Positions 45,705 to 58,509 of a stretch of DNA of 64,000 nt are shown here, in pieces. The notes under the pieces were generated by a model. The model made no database searches. It was not told the origin of the DNA and was given only the letters and a program-made list of their open reading frames with translations. Location: positions 310,001 through 374,000 of the forward strand of contig JARKIF010000042.1 in the NCBI GenBank assembly GCA_029378245.1, read 5' to 3'. The stretch's first letter is position 1. Each line of letters begins with the position of its first letter. Source of the DNA: Roridomyces roridus. Taxonomy: Eukaryota; Basidiomycota; Agaricomycetes; Agaricales; Mycenaceae. The translations under genes and the position numbers were made by a program.

Positions 45705-46683
45705 TCACAGTGCAGCCATACTAAATAGAGAGTCAGCTTTGACAAAGCAGTTGTCCGCTTTGAATTCACCTTGTAACGACTCCAGTTTCTATCGTCCATG
45801 TGATGACCGTGTCCAGCAGCGCAGTTGTCCTAACCCATCCGAATCTTGTCTCAGCACCAGAATAAATTGGCAAGCCTTTCAGCAACCCACCTCTGATGTG
45901 ATTCATCCCTTTTTGAATACAACCAAAACACCAACGTTGCAGATATGATCAAATCATTCACAGCACCTACTCCCCAAATCGAATAAAACAGCCAAGTCCA
46001 TTTGGTTTCCGTCATCATGAGCGTGTTTTCGCACACGCCCACAATGAAGCCCAAGGTCGTGCCCACGAGAAATAAGAGGGATAGCGTCCATGTTAGGCAG
46101 GGAATAAATAGCCGCTTTGAGAGGCGGTAGATTCGGTGTGAGAAGAATCCTTGGACTGAGTGGATCATTTAGGCTTATTGCTCCAGGGAATCAACTGGAA
46201 CTCACCGCATAGCTCGATAACCGCGTTCAACAAGGTTGACGCGCCTAATGAAACTGGTGGCCCGTTCACCAGGCGTTCGGGGTGCGCATAGTCCGTTATC
46301 GTCATGCTGTAGAGAGAGTGCCCGATGCAGACCACATGCCCGAGTTCGCAAAGCCTGTGGGACGATGAGTGTTCAGTCGAGGCCGATTCAGGGGGCGTAC
46401 CAGACAAAAGCAACCAGCAACTTCATTTTCTTCGAATCGTTGGGAAATCTTCCGAAATATAAATACGTCTGGTTCGTCGAGAGCCCGAATAGCGTGTATG
46501 ATATCTGAAGAGCATTATTTTGAGAACAGCGGCAGTCGGATAGCAGCTTACCAGGACGCCGATCTGCAGAGCGCCTAAAGAAAGTTAGTCGACTGACGCT
46601 CCTGAAACCACATTGCACGCACCGAGGGTACCGTTAACGTCAAGCGACGTAGCACTAGCTGAAGAGGAACCTGGTGAATCCAT
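45705..46683 (-). pseudogene. DUF6534-like multi-pass membrane protein, 3' truncated
   Basis: Spliced exons read MDSPGSSSASATSLDVNGTL, then QIGVL joined to ISYTLFGLSTNQTYLYFGRF, KKMKLLVAFVW, LCELGHVVCIGHSLYSMTI, LVNGPPVSLGASTLLNAVIE, VQGFFSHRIYRLSKRLFIPC, LSLLFLVGTTLGFIVG, IWGVGAVNDLIISATLVFWL, and TTALLDTVITWTIETGVVT. That is six of the usual seven membrane segments. The last visible exon ends SMAAL and meets a stop at 45705, where family members normally continue with a seventh helix and a short tail. The sequence after the stop looks unrelated. Introns are small with standard borders, except that the last two are inferred from frame alone. The family is abundant in agaricomycetes and of unknown function. 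Confidence 0.65.
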
Positions 46684-48350
46684 GCCAGGATTTCGAGATG
46701 CAGGAATGCTGGCCAAGAAAGAAGACACAGATGCATATATACTCTCAACGTGTCGAGATGAACAAGGGACTGGTGATCTGTACACGCGTGGGCACAGCTT
46801 GATAACAGCAACCAGGAGAGATCACGAATGGGGCGCAAGCTGGCTGGGGCGGGATCACTTACCAACGATGATGGTGTATTTCTGCACAGGTGCATCGCCC
46901 ACTTGATAGCCCAGCATCGGAGAGCTGTCGTTGTTAATCCAGAGTAGTCATGGGAATCATGCCATCGCAGTGCTTCGAGTCTGACGGCCCTGAGAGCCTT
47001 GTGGGATGTGGGATTGGCAGTGAGAGAAAGTGGACGACACATCATCATCGCAACAGATGTTGGGAAGCAACACCACATGCGTTGAAGGCTATGCACCGAG
47101 AGGGAAAGTGCTCTCTGATGATACGCACGCTGCAGTAGCAAAGGCAGGTGGAAGATGCGTGCAAAAGGCCCCTTTTGAAAGGAGGCACATCAACGAAGAC
47201 AGGACATGCGGAGTAGAAAGAGCCATAGAGTGTAGTGGCCCTGGTACCGTGCAATTTAATCCTTCCTTCCTTCCTTCCTGCAGACAGCCTTTTCATCCCG
47301 AATCATGGGGTGCATTTGGGGTGCATGAGGGAAGGAACGGAATGGCTCGACGCCAGCGGCCCAGCGCGCGCACACGGGACTTGACCGAGGATCGCCAAAG
47401 TATTCGAGTTAGGCGAGTCTTGCCTCGGTGGATCTGGCAGCTCTCGAGATGATGATGGTGGAGGAAAGAGAGAGTTTGATCGACGCTATTATTGATCACA
47501 CAATTTGCCTATGAGTATGACTTCCACGGACAGACCACGACATAAACTCGGGGGAGAATAGTGAACGCGCTGAAAGCATGATGCAACGCTGATTTATTGA
47601 GTCGATTCACCAATTCTCTTGGCAAGTTTTACTTCCGTTCAACCCCTGTTGGCAGATACTGCCATTCACTCCGAGTCCGACGAAGAGAAGCAGAGGGAGG
47701 GCAGGCTCCTACCCAGCCGCACGTTACGAGATTGGGGGGGAAGTGTGCCAGGGTGTATTTACAGTGATATCTCATTAGCGTAATCACAATTGGCATATCA
47801 GTGTTAGCCGAGACAAAAGCACCCGAACTTCAAGCCCCCCAACCTTTCCACGGCCACCAGGAACTCTGACAAAAAGGTTCATGAACTTCGCCAAGCCGAT
47901 GGCTGTGTTGTTTACCTTTGTTAAACGCCAGCCGCCGTGGAGGGGTTGGGCGTTGGAAGTTCGGGTGCTTTTGTCTCGGCTAAAATCAATTTGACTATTC
48001 TGATTACTCTACTCTCTGATATTGCCGTGAGTGGCCTATACTTACTGCCCAACCCCGAAATGCGCGGGTGGGTAGGAGCCTGGAGGGAGGGAGGTTCGAG
48101 AGCAAGTCTCCAACGTGACATGTACAATAGAAAGTACGAGTGGCAGCCGATGCAGCGTTCAACTTGAGAACCATATGAAATTTCCGCATGAACAAAACTA
48201 TTAGCCAAGCCAGTGAATCTCCTTAGACGGCTTGCATTGGCCTATTTCTCCCTCCAAAATCATCCAGCCCTTAGCCTATATACAAGTTGCTCTGTGAATC
48301 GGTTGTAATGTTGTTCGAAATGACGAGACGAGCGGACTCACCCGAACAGT
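46684..48350. other. Gene-poor spacer
   Basis: No supported gene. 47260-47275 is a short TTCC microsatellite. 48120-48340 is the 3' flank of the F-box pseudogene that ends at 48351 and is homologous to 41270-41410. Confidence 0.5.
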
Positions 48351-48882
48351 TTAGCGTTTCCAGAGCCAGGGCATCTCAAGTAACCACAGCGCAATTTCCC
48401 TCCTGGAATCACTTCCTCTTCGGAGTCTAGGGCTCCGACCCAACCGTCAAAATGACGGGTCAACGAGCCGTCACGACGGGTGCCGGCCCGGCCGTACAGC
48501 CCTCTGAAGCCACAATTTTGACGGCCGGGTCCGGGTCCGGTTCCTTGGCTGACGGGGTACCCGTTCCCGGCCGTCGACGGGCCATGACGGGTGGTGACGG
48601 GTCCTCGGCTAACTAACCATGCCGAGCTGCCATCATCACTTGATGCTCCAGGGGTAGCGCACATGGGTCATCGGCAATCTTCCCGATGGCCCACTACTGT
48701 GGTTCTGGCTGGTTCTGGAGGCTTCCCGAGTATCAATCCGTAATTTTGACTTACCGGCATCACGTTGACATCAATCTGATGGTCGATTTAGCTGGCATGG
48801 GCTGTCACCACTCCGACCCGTCATGACGGCCGTGACGGGTCTGACGGGTACCACCCGGCCGTTTTGAGGCCTCGCAACATGG

Positions 48883-49181
48883 TGTCAAGAAATGATGATC
48901 TTCCGCCCGGGCCTCCGTTGACAGTTCCCATCTCTTCTTAGATTCATACCACACTCTACGTATATATACTGCTCATGCTCGCATCTCACCCTCAGTCTTT
49001 TATCCCACATTGCGGGTGAACTGAGGGTGAGCACAGCCTTTCACTTTATATATTTTATTTACTTACTTGTATCGTAGTACGCGCTATTCGCGCTATTACA
49101 GGTGATTAATATATCAGTCTTTTATCCCACATTGCGGGTGAACTGAGGTACGCGCTATTCGCGCTATTACAGATCTTGACA
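48883..49181 (+). repeat. 5' LTR of Copia element
   Basis: 299 bp. It contains an internal direct repeat: CAGTCTTTTATCCCACATTG ...GCGGGTGAACTGAGG occurs twice, as does GTACGCGCTATTCGCGC. A TATATATACTG box lies at about 48960. Confidence 0.95.
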
Positions 49182-49204
49182 GGTTATGGGCCCCGGAGCG
49201 CTAG
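49182..49204 (+). promoter_or_regulatory. Primer-binding site matching an initiator-tRNA half molecule
   Basis: Directly after the LTR comes GGTTATGGGCCCCGGAGCGC. Its complement contains GGGCCCATAACC, the anticodon-loop sequence (CAU) of eukaryotic initiator Met-tRNA preceded by a D-arm-like GCGCTCC. Copia-type elements are known to prime from a cleaved 5' half of this tRNA rather than its 3' end. Confidence 0.7.
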
Positions 49205-52200
49205 TGCTCTAAACAGACTCCCTGCAAGAAGACTCACTCCTACGAGTATCACCTCGTGCAACAATCAATCAACCCACGGCCATTGACAGATACAGATCAC
49301 TATCATGTCTTCTGAAACTCTCCAACTGTCTTCGGCTTCTGACTGGATGCCCTTCCGACTGGCTGTTCAAAATGAACTGCGCCGGGAAGGTGTTTTCACT
49401 ATCCTAGAGAAAGTCATCACTGCTCCCTCTGCCGCAGATGCTTTGGTTTCTGTTGCAGCCTCCACTCCTACTCCTGGGACTCCTGGGACTATAGTTCCTC
49501 CCCATACAGGTCCTTTGCGCGATGCTCCAGAGGAACGCAACAGCCGGGCAGTTGGCATTATCAACAAATACCTGGCACCAGAACTGCAGCTCGAATATAT
49601 GGAGGAATCCTCCGCTGGTCTCCTCTGGGTCAAAATCCGCACACGTTTTGAGGAGGACAATCCTGCCGAAATGGCCATGTCCGTTCTTGCCCAGCTGTTT
49701 GGCACAAAATTTGTAGCTGAACAGGACAAGACCCCAGAGAAGAAACAGATTGAGGATCATATCCGGATCGTCAAAGGCCACCTTGACCGGCTCCTCAGAC
49801 TCAAATATCCCCTATCCCAGGATCTGCAGCCACTTGTGTTGCTCAACACATTCCCTGATAATATCTATTGGGCTGGCATCAGAGGAAACATTGTGTCCTC
49901 TCTGGGTACAGGAATCACTTGGGACAAAGTCCGCTCCCGGCTTATAGCCATTGGAGCTAATCCCACACCTGGTGAATCTGGGGATGAAGCTGCTCTGGCT
50001 TCAGCTGCCTCCAAGTCTGGCAAGGACAAAGTGGGCCGTGAGCGTAATAAATTCTGTCTTCTCCATAAACAGAACACTACACATACCACGGAGGAATGCC
50101 GGAGTATGATACAGATGGTACAAAATGCCAAGCAGAACCAAGCTCCATCTGCCAAAGGTCGCAAAGGTCGCAAAAATACTGCAAACCCAGCTGCATTGGA
50201 CTCCGACTCTGAAGAGGAGGATCATGCTGATTTAGCTGTAGAATATTCTGTTTCTTCCAAATCCTATGCTGCTATGTCCGCTTATATCTCGTGGGACTCT
50301 GAGAAAGCTAAATATGTGATAATCATGGACTCTGGTGCATCCACCACTATGACACCTCACCTCGATTGGTTTGAAACTGGCACTTACAAGGTCTTGGATC
50401 CACCACGGCGCGTACGCTTGGGAGACAACTCATTCTGTGACGCCATTGGCACTGGAATCATCAGATTATCTTGCAAAACCAAAGATGGAACCACTGATGT
50501 TTCGCTGAAAGCTTTGCATATTCCAACCTTTGGTTTAACTCTTGTCTCAGTCCCACGTATTGCCAGAAAAGGCTACAAGTGCATTTTTGAAGGTGATCAG
50601 TGCGTAGTTCGTGACACCAATCGCAGACGGATGATTGAGGCTAAATATCAACGCGGCCTCTACCACATCTTGGCAGTACCTCTGAGCTCAGACCCCAAAG
50701 CACTATTTGCCATGGACATCAACCATTTGCATCGCATTACTGGACACACCAATTTCCAGTACCTACAGAGGATGTACAGAAAGGGTCAACTGGGCAATAT
50801 AACATCGCTAACAGGATCACCCAAATTCTGTGAACCTTGTGCAGTTGGAAAAATGAAGAAATTGCCTTTCACAGATAGTAAATCCCAACCTCGTGGACCT
50901 CTTGACATTGTATCTTCAGATGTTGGTGGTCCAGTGACACCGGAAGGTCCTGGTGGTGCAAAATATTGGATAACAGTGACTGACCATTGGTCTCATTTTG
51001 TATGGGTCCTGTTTGCAAAGAAGAAATCTGATGTCTACCGGCTACTCAAGGAACTTCGAAAAGATCTTGAGAAGTTGTTCCATACTCACATTGGACACTG
51101 GGAGTTTTGCTCAGGTTGGACCAGATTTTTTCGCACCGATGGTGGTGGTGAATATACCTCTGGAGAAATGGAGATTGAATTCAAGAAGCAAGGAATCATT
51201 CATGAGACAACTGCTCCATATACACCTGAGCAGGATGGTCTCGCTGAGCGGTTAAACTACACCATGGTGACCCGTGCAACTACCATGCTGATTGACTCTC
51301 ACCTACCTCGCCGATTCTGGACATATGCTCTGAAGGCAGCTATCTATACTCTAAATAGAACACCAACTTCAGCGAGAGGTTACCGCATACCATATGAAAT
51401 CCTATTTGATCGCCCAGCAGATATTCGCCACTTGCATGTTTTTGGGTGCAAAGCCTACCCCTGGATTCCAGAGGAAAAACGCCGGAAACAGAAATTTGGG
51501 GACAAAGCAAAATACTGCATCTTCATTGGATACCGAGAGCATAGCAAATCCTATGACTTGCTTCCAATTGACTCTAACGGAAAGTATGGGACCATCATTC
51601 ACTCCAAGCATGTAAAGTTTGATGAGACTCCCTATGTGCCTCGGGAAATTCCTCAGGTCGAATCCCAAGTTACATCTCGAAAGGATTTTGAACAGGTTTC
51701 CCAAAACATCCGTAAAAGTGTCCGTCCTTACTACGATGAAGATGACGATGATGTGGTTCCTCAGACTACAGGAACAACCCAGATTTCTGCAGGCATTCCA
51801 GGTTCAGTGGGGGGAAATTCAACGCCCACAGGCATACCAGATTCAGTGGGGGATCAAATTCCTACATCTGCAGCACCAGAAATATCCCATCCGTCAGACC
51901 ATAATGTACCACCACTACGCAGGGTTGGAGGTGCTCGAACTGAGCCAACGCGCCGTTCAACACGCACTCATACTCCTGCTGAACATCCAAATGCAGCTTA
52001 TCAAAAGACTGCAACGGCTCAGCAAAGCCAAAGCAAGGCTCAAAGACAAGCTGAAATAGCTGATCGTAAAGCCAGGCAAGATGCACTCTCAGATGCAGAA
52101 AGCCAAACTCCCTCAGATGAAGATCCTCAAACCACTGAAGAAGCTATTCTACTGGCCAGTTGGGAAGATGTAATCGCTGAAGCATATGCTACCCAGTCTG

Positions 52201-52649
52201 ATCTTGATCCAAGCACCTGGCAAGAGGCAATGAATGGCCCAAATGCTGAACAGTGGATGGATGGACTCAGGGAGGAGTTAGCAGCCTTCGACGCAAATGA
52301 TGTCTATGAAGTTGTACCCATTCCTGAAGGGGTCAAACCAATCAGATCCAAAGTTGTTCTAAAAGTCAAACCAGATGAAACTGGCAGCTACTCGCAACCA
52401 CGCTACAAAGTTTGTATTGTTGCTAGAGGTGATACACCACCTTGTCCACCTAAAATAATGCATTAAAGTGGGTTGTAACCCATGTCGCTATTGCATTAAA
52501 CCAGGGATAGGCTCAAAGACCAATTCCCGGGCCTCTACGGGTAAAACCGGGAACCCCGCGGCTCCGCCGGCATACATGCTATCTATCGGCACCCGCGGCA
52601 CTGCAGTTAACCCGTGGGAACCACTTATCTGGCCAGAATAACCTGCCAT

Positions 52650-52936
52650 TCTTTTAACGCGTTGAATGATCGATTCAACGCATTAAGCTACCCCGGGCTC
52701 CACGCGACAAACGGCAATCGTTGCCCACATTTAACGCGACAACACCGTACTAAAAAAAAAAAAAAAAAAAGGAAAGAGATGTGCAGGAAAAAACGTGACC
52801 GCAGATTTAACGCGTCAGACGACTACTTGGACGCCATAAATCACCCCGTAGATTAACGCGTGAAATGCAATGCTGACCAATAAAAAAAGAGGTAAATCTA
52901 TTTAACGCGTTAAATCTACTTCAACGCGTTAAATTC
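52650..52936. repeat. Left subterminal array of TTYAACGCGTTRAA palindromes
   Basis: Full or partial copies at about 52652, 52673, 52730, 52808, 52852, 52898 and 52919, including TTTAACGCGTTGAA and TTTAACGCGTTAAA. They occur in both orientations because the motif is self-complementary. A run of 18 A at about 52753 lies among them. Confidence 0.8.
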
Positions 52937-53940
52937 ACCCCGGCATTTGTAGCTAATCGTCCACTTCCCCGCCCATCAGCAGCTCCTCCTCGCTGATGTT
53001 ACCCGGCCATCGCTACCCTCCCCATCCGACAGCGGCCCACCACCTTCCTCCTCTTCAGTGACGGCTGGAAACGCATACGGCAATGGGAGGAGTGCTGCAG
53101 AGCGTTTCCGCGCCTGACCTCAACGAAGAGGGGCAGCGGTACAATCTCACCCGTCGCTCCTGCCCTATACAACACACGCAGCCAAACGCGGACACCACCC
53201 TCGCATGCCACTCTCCCCTCACACCAACCTCGGTATGCCTCAGCGACCACCCGGAGCAGTGCAACGCTAAAGAAGCCGTACATGCAGTCCGGGCGTCTGG
53301 GACCGTGGGGGTGGTGGCGGGTGGTGGCGGGTGCGAAAAGGCAGATCTGCATGTAGGCGACGGAGTGGATGTGACGGTGTGGTCGATGCGGACACCACGT
53401 CGGTGGTAAACAAAGACGATACGGCACGAGGTGACGGACGGGCAGCGTGCGAGGATGCGTAGGGGATCGAGTAGCTGGGGCTCATGAGTTGGAGGCGGCA
53501 AAGATGAATGAGGCGTGCACGAGAACGTTCGGCTGGACGGTGCATATCTAAGCAGCAAAATGTCAGGGTGGATTCAATTCAATGGGAATGAGCGCGGACA
53601 GACGCGGCTTGGGAGTCCCAGGGGCGAGTCTCTTGCCTGCGATTTACAGCGTGCGAGGGAGGGAGGGAGGGAGGGACGAAATGGGTACACACCATTGTGT
53701 GGTTGGCGGCTTGACGCAATGAACTGTGATGTGGCATCTAGAAAGTCGTAGAAAACAGCTAGGAACGGCAGAAAACGGGAGGCGAGAGTGGCGGGGAGTC
53801 GGGCCCTGCTCTGTGGTGGGAATCGGGCCCGTAAGATGGGAGGGTGGGTGTTGGATGAGTGTATCAATCTGTAGCCCCAAGTGTACGCACAGTGGCTACC
53901 TTGGGACGGCGGAAATGGCATAATCTGGCCTGTATTGCAT

Positions 53941-54258
53941 TCATGGCTCAAGGCAGAGAGAGGGCGAGGTGACACGAGCGCAATCTAGTGCCTGTGAGGG
54001 CAAGAATGGAGCCGTACATGTCGGCGACGCACCTGCGGAATGCCACGTCATCCAGCTCCCGGTCCTCCCTACAATGCAGTCCAAAGCTTGAGGGGTCCAT
54101 CTCCATCGTATACAACGTGAATTGAGCGAGTTGTCGTCCATCTGGATGGGAGAGGAAGTGGAGGAATCGTGGTGGCAAAGAGAGAAAACGTGGTCACATG
54201 ATGCATCAACAAAGCAAGATGTGGCCGCTCGAGCGCGTTTTACGGTGTTCTCTCTCAC
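53941..54258 (-). other. Coding-like segment carried inside the 4.7-kb element
   Basis: One frame reads GRQLAQFTLYTMEMDPSSFG and then LDDVAFRRCVADMYGSILAL, which has the texture of an ordinary host protein rather than a transposase. I cannot name the family. Short possible exon borders lie on both sides. It may be a captured gene fragment. Confidence 0.3.
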
Positions 54259-55319
54259 TTTTATGATTATCTTTTGCTTTAAGTTGTGTGTTAAGGATGC
54301 AGAACAACTCTATGAGCACCTCCTTGCGTACACCGGGCCCCGGAAAGCGACTAGATTACAAAAAATCCCAAATATCTACATTGCCACGATTTTGTGTAGG
54401 CAGAATCCGTCGCTGGAGCCCCACAAGAACTTGGTTGAGGTTAGATTGTGTACCTTCAGTTTGGGAACGACTGAGATTTAAGAGCTGAAGAGCCTAGGGG
54501 CGAGACAAGACTCAGGCTGAATCTCCTTCGGCAGACTGTAGTGAAACTCTGCTCTTTGGCTGCCCCTCGACCACGGTAGGCACATTCCAAGGGAATAGAA
54601 CAGACACTTCTCTTGAGACGAATAGAGCCGCCGCTCGTTCTTCCGGCACAAATCTTGCAGACGAATGGATGTACATACTTTAGTGAGTTTGGGAAACAGT
54701 CAGGCCGCCATGCATTTGAAGAATGCCTCGAGACGCCGGACATTTCTCAGGAGACCAGTTTGCAGTGTGAAAGCCACGGGTCAGAAGTACCATTTCAAGT
54801 TGGGCCCAAGTTATACAATGTGTGAACATGGAGGTAGAGAAGGTGGAGTGGTGATCCAGTCCAAATGTCAATACGGATCGAGCTGGCAATATCAGTTCCC
54901 GACAAAATTAAATGATGATTTAAATCCTACCGTCTTCCACATCCACTCGTTCGTCCCAGATTTTATTCTGTGGATGCATGGATACAATACCTACTCGAAA
55001 AAAAATTCACAGCTCAACAGCCTGCCGTATAAATTTCTGAGAAAATGAACAGTAGTGAGAAACAACTTGCCTCGAAAAGCTCTAAAACGAGGCCGAATAT
55101 TGTTGGATTCAACTTCCTCAGATGTGAGAAGGATTGAGTGGGTGGAAGTGGAAGTGTTGGAACGCACCGATGTTCCCGAATTAAATGATCTGAGCGTCCG
55201 ATTCTGGATGCCCAGCGAGAGACCGTACTCAACACACAGGCAAGACGAAAAGGGAAGGAAATAGATTGCGCAATAGTACTACATAGTACAAACGATGTAA
55301 GTACAAAACGAAGTGGGGA

Positions 55320-56167
55320 AGCACGAGAGTGCTCAACCACGTTCTCGACCTCATCGGGCTTGACGTCCCTGCGCACAACGTCCAGATACTCTTCATCTCT
55401 CGAGCTCGGCATCCAACGGCTCCTCGCGTGCTTGACATCCGCATACTCGACACCACAGCTGTCGATATTCCCATGCTCGACGCCCGCATACTCGACGTAC
55501 TCGTACAATGGAGACGGCGCACGCCTGGCGTCCCCACGTGCAACATTGCGGCGCCCGTCGTCTTTACATGCGAGACGAAACGGTCAGCCAACTGGGAGCA
55601 CCTCGTTCCCGCACCCGAGTGGTGGACCGTCCGGGAGCACGACACTCGAGGAACGCAGAATGCGGGGGGCACAAGTAGGCCCGCCAGACAATGATGTGGG
55701 AGAGAGTGGGGAGTGAAGGGAGCCGGAGCGAGGGAGACGAACTTGGCGGACGATGAATACACCGCTATCATCGTCGTCAGCTCATTCCCTGGTACAAAAG
55801 ACTGGTTCGACGCACCTGTGCACTCTGCAGTGAAATTCAAGTAGCAATCCCCCCGAGTTCGATCCCCGACGATGGCGCAAAGACCCAGCTGCCGCCGCTA
55901 GCTTGCTGATGCGATTCCAAGCCCCAGAGGGCGAGAACGAGCAGGAAAGAAAAGAGACCAGCGAGGAAAGCGACGAGACCAGTGTGCCGAGCGCATGCGG
56001 TCAAAGTGAAGAACAGGGTCCGAGAGTGTGGTTGCAGACTCGTGAGCCAGAAAGACAGAAGAGCGGAAAAGGTAGAGAGAAGGCACGGCGAGGGCGGAGA
56101 CAAAGAGTATTGCACCCGAGACCGTCACCGTGGCAACGTCCGGATCGGAACTCCGAAATGGCACCAA
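55320..56167 (-). other. Possible captured membrane-protein gene fragment
   Basis: Minus-strand frames contain two good membrane segments, VSGAILFVSALAVPSLYLF and VAFLAGLFSFLLVLALWGL, then NFTAECTGASNQSF with an N-glycosylation sequon and finally VEYAGVEHGNIDSCGVEY. The frames differ and would need splicing. A four-helix fungal membrane protein is one possible reading. Its presence inside a TIR element suggests gene capture; confidence is low. Confidence 0.3.
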
Positions 56168-56635
56168 TCTTCTTTTCTTTTGCTCTCAGGAATCCGTCTC
56201 GCCGCAATCTCGCTGTCACCACCTTCCCTGGCCACCGACCTCATCCAGCCACTCATCTTCTCGCCTCAAGCCGCACTCTGGGCAGTGCACGGGAATGGAA
56301 TGGAAAATTGGATTCTTTCTGGTGTGTCCCAAATCTGATTCCACTGCTTACTGTGAGCTAGTGCGACCTCGTACCCATGCCCACCCACTCCCTTCACACC
56401 GCTCCTTCCTGTCTCATCACCCGCCGATCACCCTGCACGCCGACGCGCCCCGCTGCAACCCCGAATTCCCGCCGAAACGCCGCGCTGCAGCCCCGGATTC
56501 CCGCCCAGTGTACAGCCAACCACGATGGACAATGTCTCCCATCAAGGCTACGGCAGTGCGGGTGCGCGATCCAGGATTAGCCGGACGGCAGCGGGGAAAG
56601 CGGTGGCGCGGCAGCGGCGGGATTTTGTCGGTAGG

Positions 56636-56926
56636 GTTTAACGCGTTGAATGCCGGGCAAAAACATCCCGTGTTCAACGCGTTAAACTCAGGGAACCAAT
56701 CCGGCGCATTCAACACATTAAACGCATTAAACGCATTCAACGCGTTAAAGTCGGAGGGCGGCGGCGGCGGGCGGGCGGCGGCGGGCGGGCGGCGGCGGGC
56801 GGGCGGCGGCGTGATTCGGGTCGGGGATAACGCGTCGGACGCCGGGCAACAAACCTCGCATGTTCAACGCGTTAAACCCTGGGTAACGAAACCCGAGTGT
56901 TCAAGCTTCAACGCGTTAAACGCTCG
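56636..56926. repeat. Right subterminal array of TTYAACGCGTTRAA palindromes
   Basis: Copies at about 56638, 56677, 56709-56750 (a run of degenerate and perfect units), 56827, 56860 and 56909. A GGGCGGC microsatellite at 56757-56812 interrupts the array. None is seen between 53000 and 56600. Confidence 0.8.
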
Positions 56927-58509
56927 GTCATGTTTTTTATTCCTGATTTTATTTAATATTGTATTAATTACCATTAAAACATTTCTTTTCGTGCCGAAAG
57001 TCGAGAGATCGGCAGCAGCGAGCTCCGGCAGCCCTGCCGCATCCCATTTGAGCCTCCCTACAAATAACCCTGGTTTAATGCATTGGCCACATGGGTTATA
57101 ACCCATTTTAATGCGTAAAATTCACTGGACCAGCTGGATACACAAAGAGAAGGAATTGACTACAAGGAAGTTTTCTCTCCAACCGCCAACCTTGAGTCAA
57201 TCCGAATCATCTGTGCTCTTGCTGCCAAGTACAATCTTGAACTTGAACAAATGGATGTCTCCACTGCATATCTCAATGGTGAACTCAAAGAGGAAATCTT
57301 CATGCTACCTCCGAATTGTGTTGAAATTCCAGAAGGTCATTGTTGGCGTTTGAAACGGTCCCTCTATGGCTTAAGGCAAGCTGGGAGAACTTGGAACAGG
57401 ACACTTGATGCAAAGCTCATGAAGTTGGGCTTCCATCGTCTCAACTCAGAGTCATGCCTCTATGTCTACAAACAGGGAAAACAGACATGCTTCCTGGTTG
57501 TCTATGTTGACGATTTATTACTCGCAACTACATCTCCACAGTTCTCCAAGCAAATCAAAGAAATGCTTGCTTCCAGCTTCAAGATGCGAGATCTTGGTCC
57601 TGCAAAATACCTTCTAGGAATTGAGATCATCCGTGACCGAAAAAAGCGAACCATATCCCTTAGCCAGCGTCAATACATTGACAAGGTCCTTTCCCGCTAC
57701 GGCATGTCTGATTGCAAACCAGTCTTTACTCCCATGGCAGTTGGATCCCATCTTACCACCGAAGACCCAGAAGATGACCAGGTCATACCAGCTATGCAAC
57801 TTGCAACTGGTGGACCAGAAGTCCAATATTCCGGTGTTGTTGGATCTACAATGTATGCCATGCGAGGGACAAGACCAGATATTGCACATGCTGTTGGAGT
57901 ACTTGGTCGTTACAGTGCAAATCCCAAGAAAAATCACTGGGCTGCAGCCAAGCGACTGCTTCGATATTTGAAGGGCACTCGTGACTGGGCCTTGCATTAC
58001 AACGGTGCTGACATGGGCATGGATATGACTTTCTATGGGTACAGTGATGCAGACTGGAATGGAGATAAAGATACCTCAAAATCAACTTCAGGATATGTTT
58101 TCATCTCAAACAGCGGAGCAATTGGATGGTCAAGCCGCCGCCAGTCTATGGTGGCTCTCTCCTCTACTGAGAGTGAATACATTGGGCTAGCGAATGCTGG
58201 ACAACATCTAGCGTGGCTTCGTTCATTCTTTGAAGAGCTTGGTCAACCACAGAAAGATGCAACAGAGTTACGCTGTGACAACTGAGCTGCTATCATACTC
58301 TGCAATGAACCACAGTTCCGAGCACGGACTCAGCATATTCAGCGCAAATATCATTATGTGCGAGATGACCTGGTCCGACAAGGAGAGTGTGTAGTCTTAT
58401 GGTATCCAACAGACGAGATGGTGGCAGATATATTCACAAAAGCTCTACCACATGAGAAACACATGAAGTTCTGTCTTGCTATGGGACTACGGCCTGGGTC
58501 GAGTGGGGG

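Larger units (their letters stand above)
52438..57136. mobile_element. 4.7-kb DNA element with subterminal AACGCGTT palindromes, inserted in Copia RT
   Basis: The left tip is CACCTTGTCCACC and the right tip on the other strand CAGCTGGTCCAG; stronger inverted similarity starts about 20 bp in (GCATTAAAGTGGGTTGTAAC against GCATTAAAATGGGTTATAAC) and runs to AAACCAGGG. GATACAC flanks both sides (52431-52437, 57137-57143), so the target duplication is 7 or 8 bp; with one copy ignored the RT frame closes exactly. No transposase is recognisable inside. Both subterminal zones are packed with a 14-bp palindrome, described separately. Confidence 0.8.

Noticed and set aside
46575..47141. 188-codon minus-strand frame upstream of the DUF6534-like gene
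   Set aside because: It overlaps the first exon of that gene in another frame and shows no membrane segments of the family. Probably a shadow frame.
52745..52775. Poly-A run as evidence of a LINE or processed retrocopy
   Set aside because: It lies in the subterminal zone of a TIR element, with no reverse transcriptase or spliced-cDNA signature next to it.
56417..56740. FNALN-repeat protein
   Set aside because: The repeats are translations of the AACGCGTT palindrome array at the end of a DNA element and appear on both strands. Not a gene.
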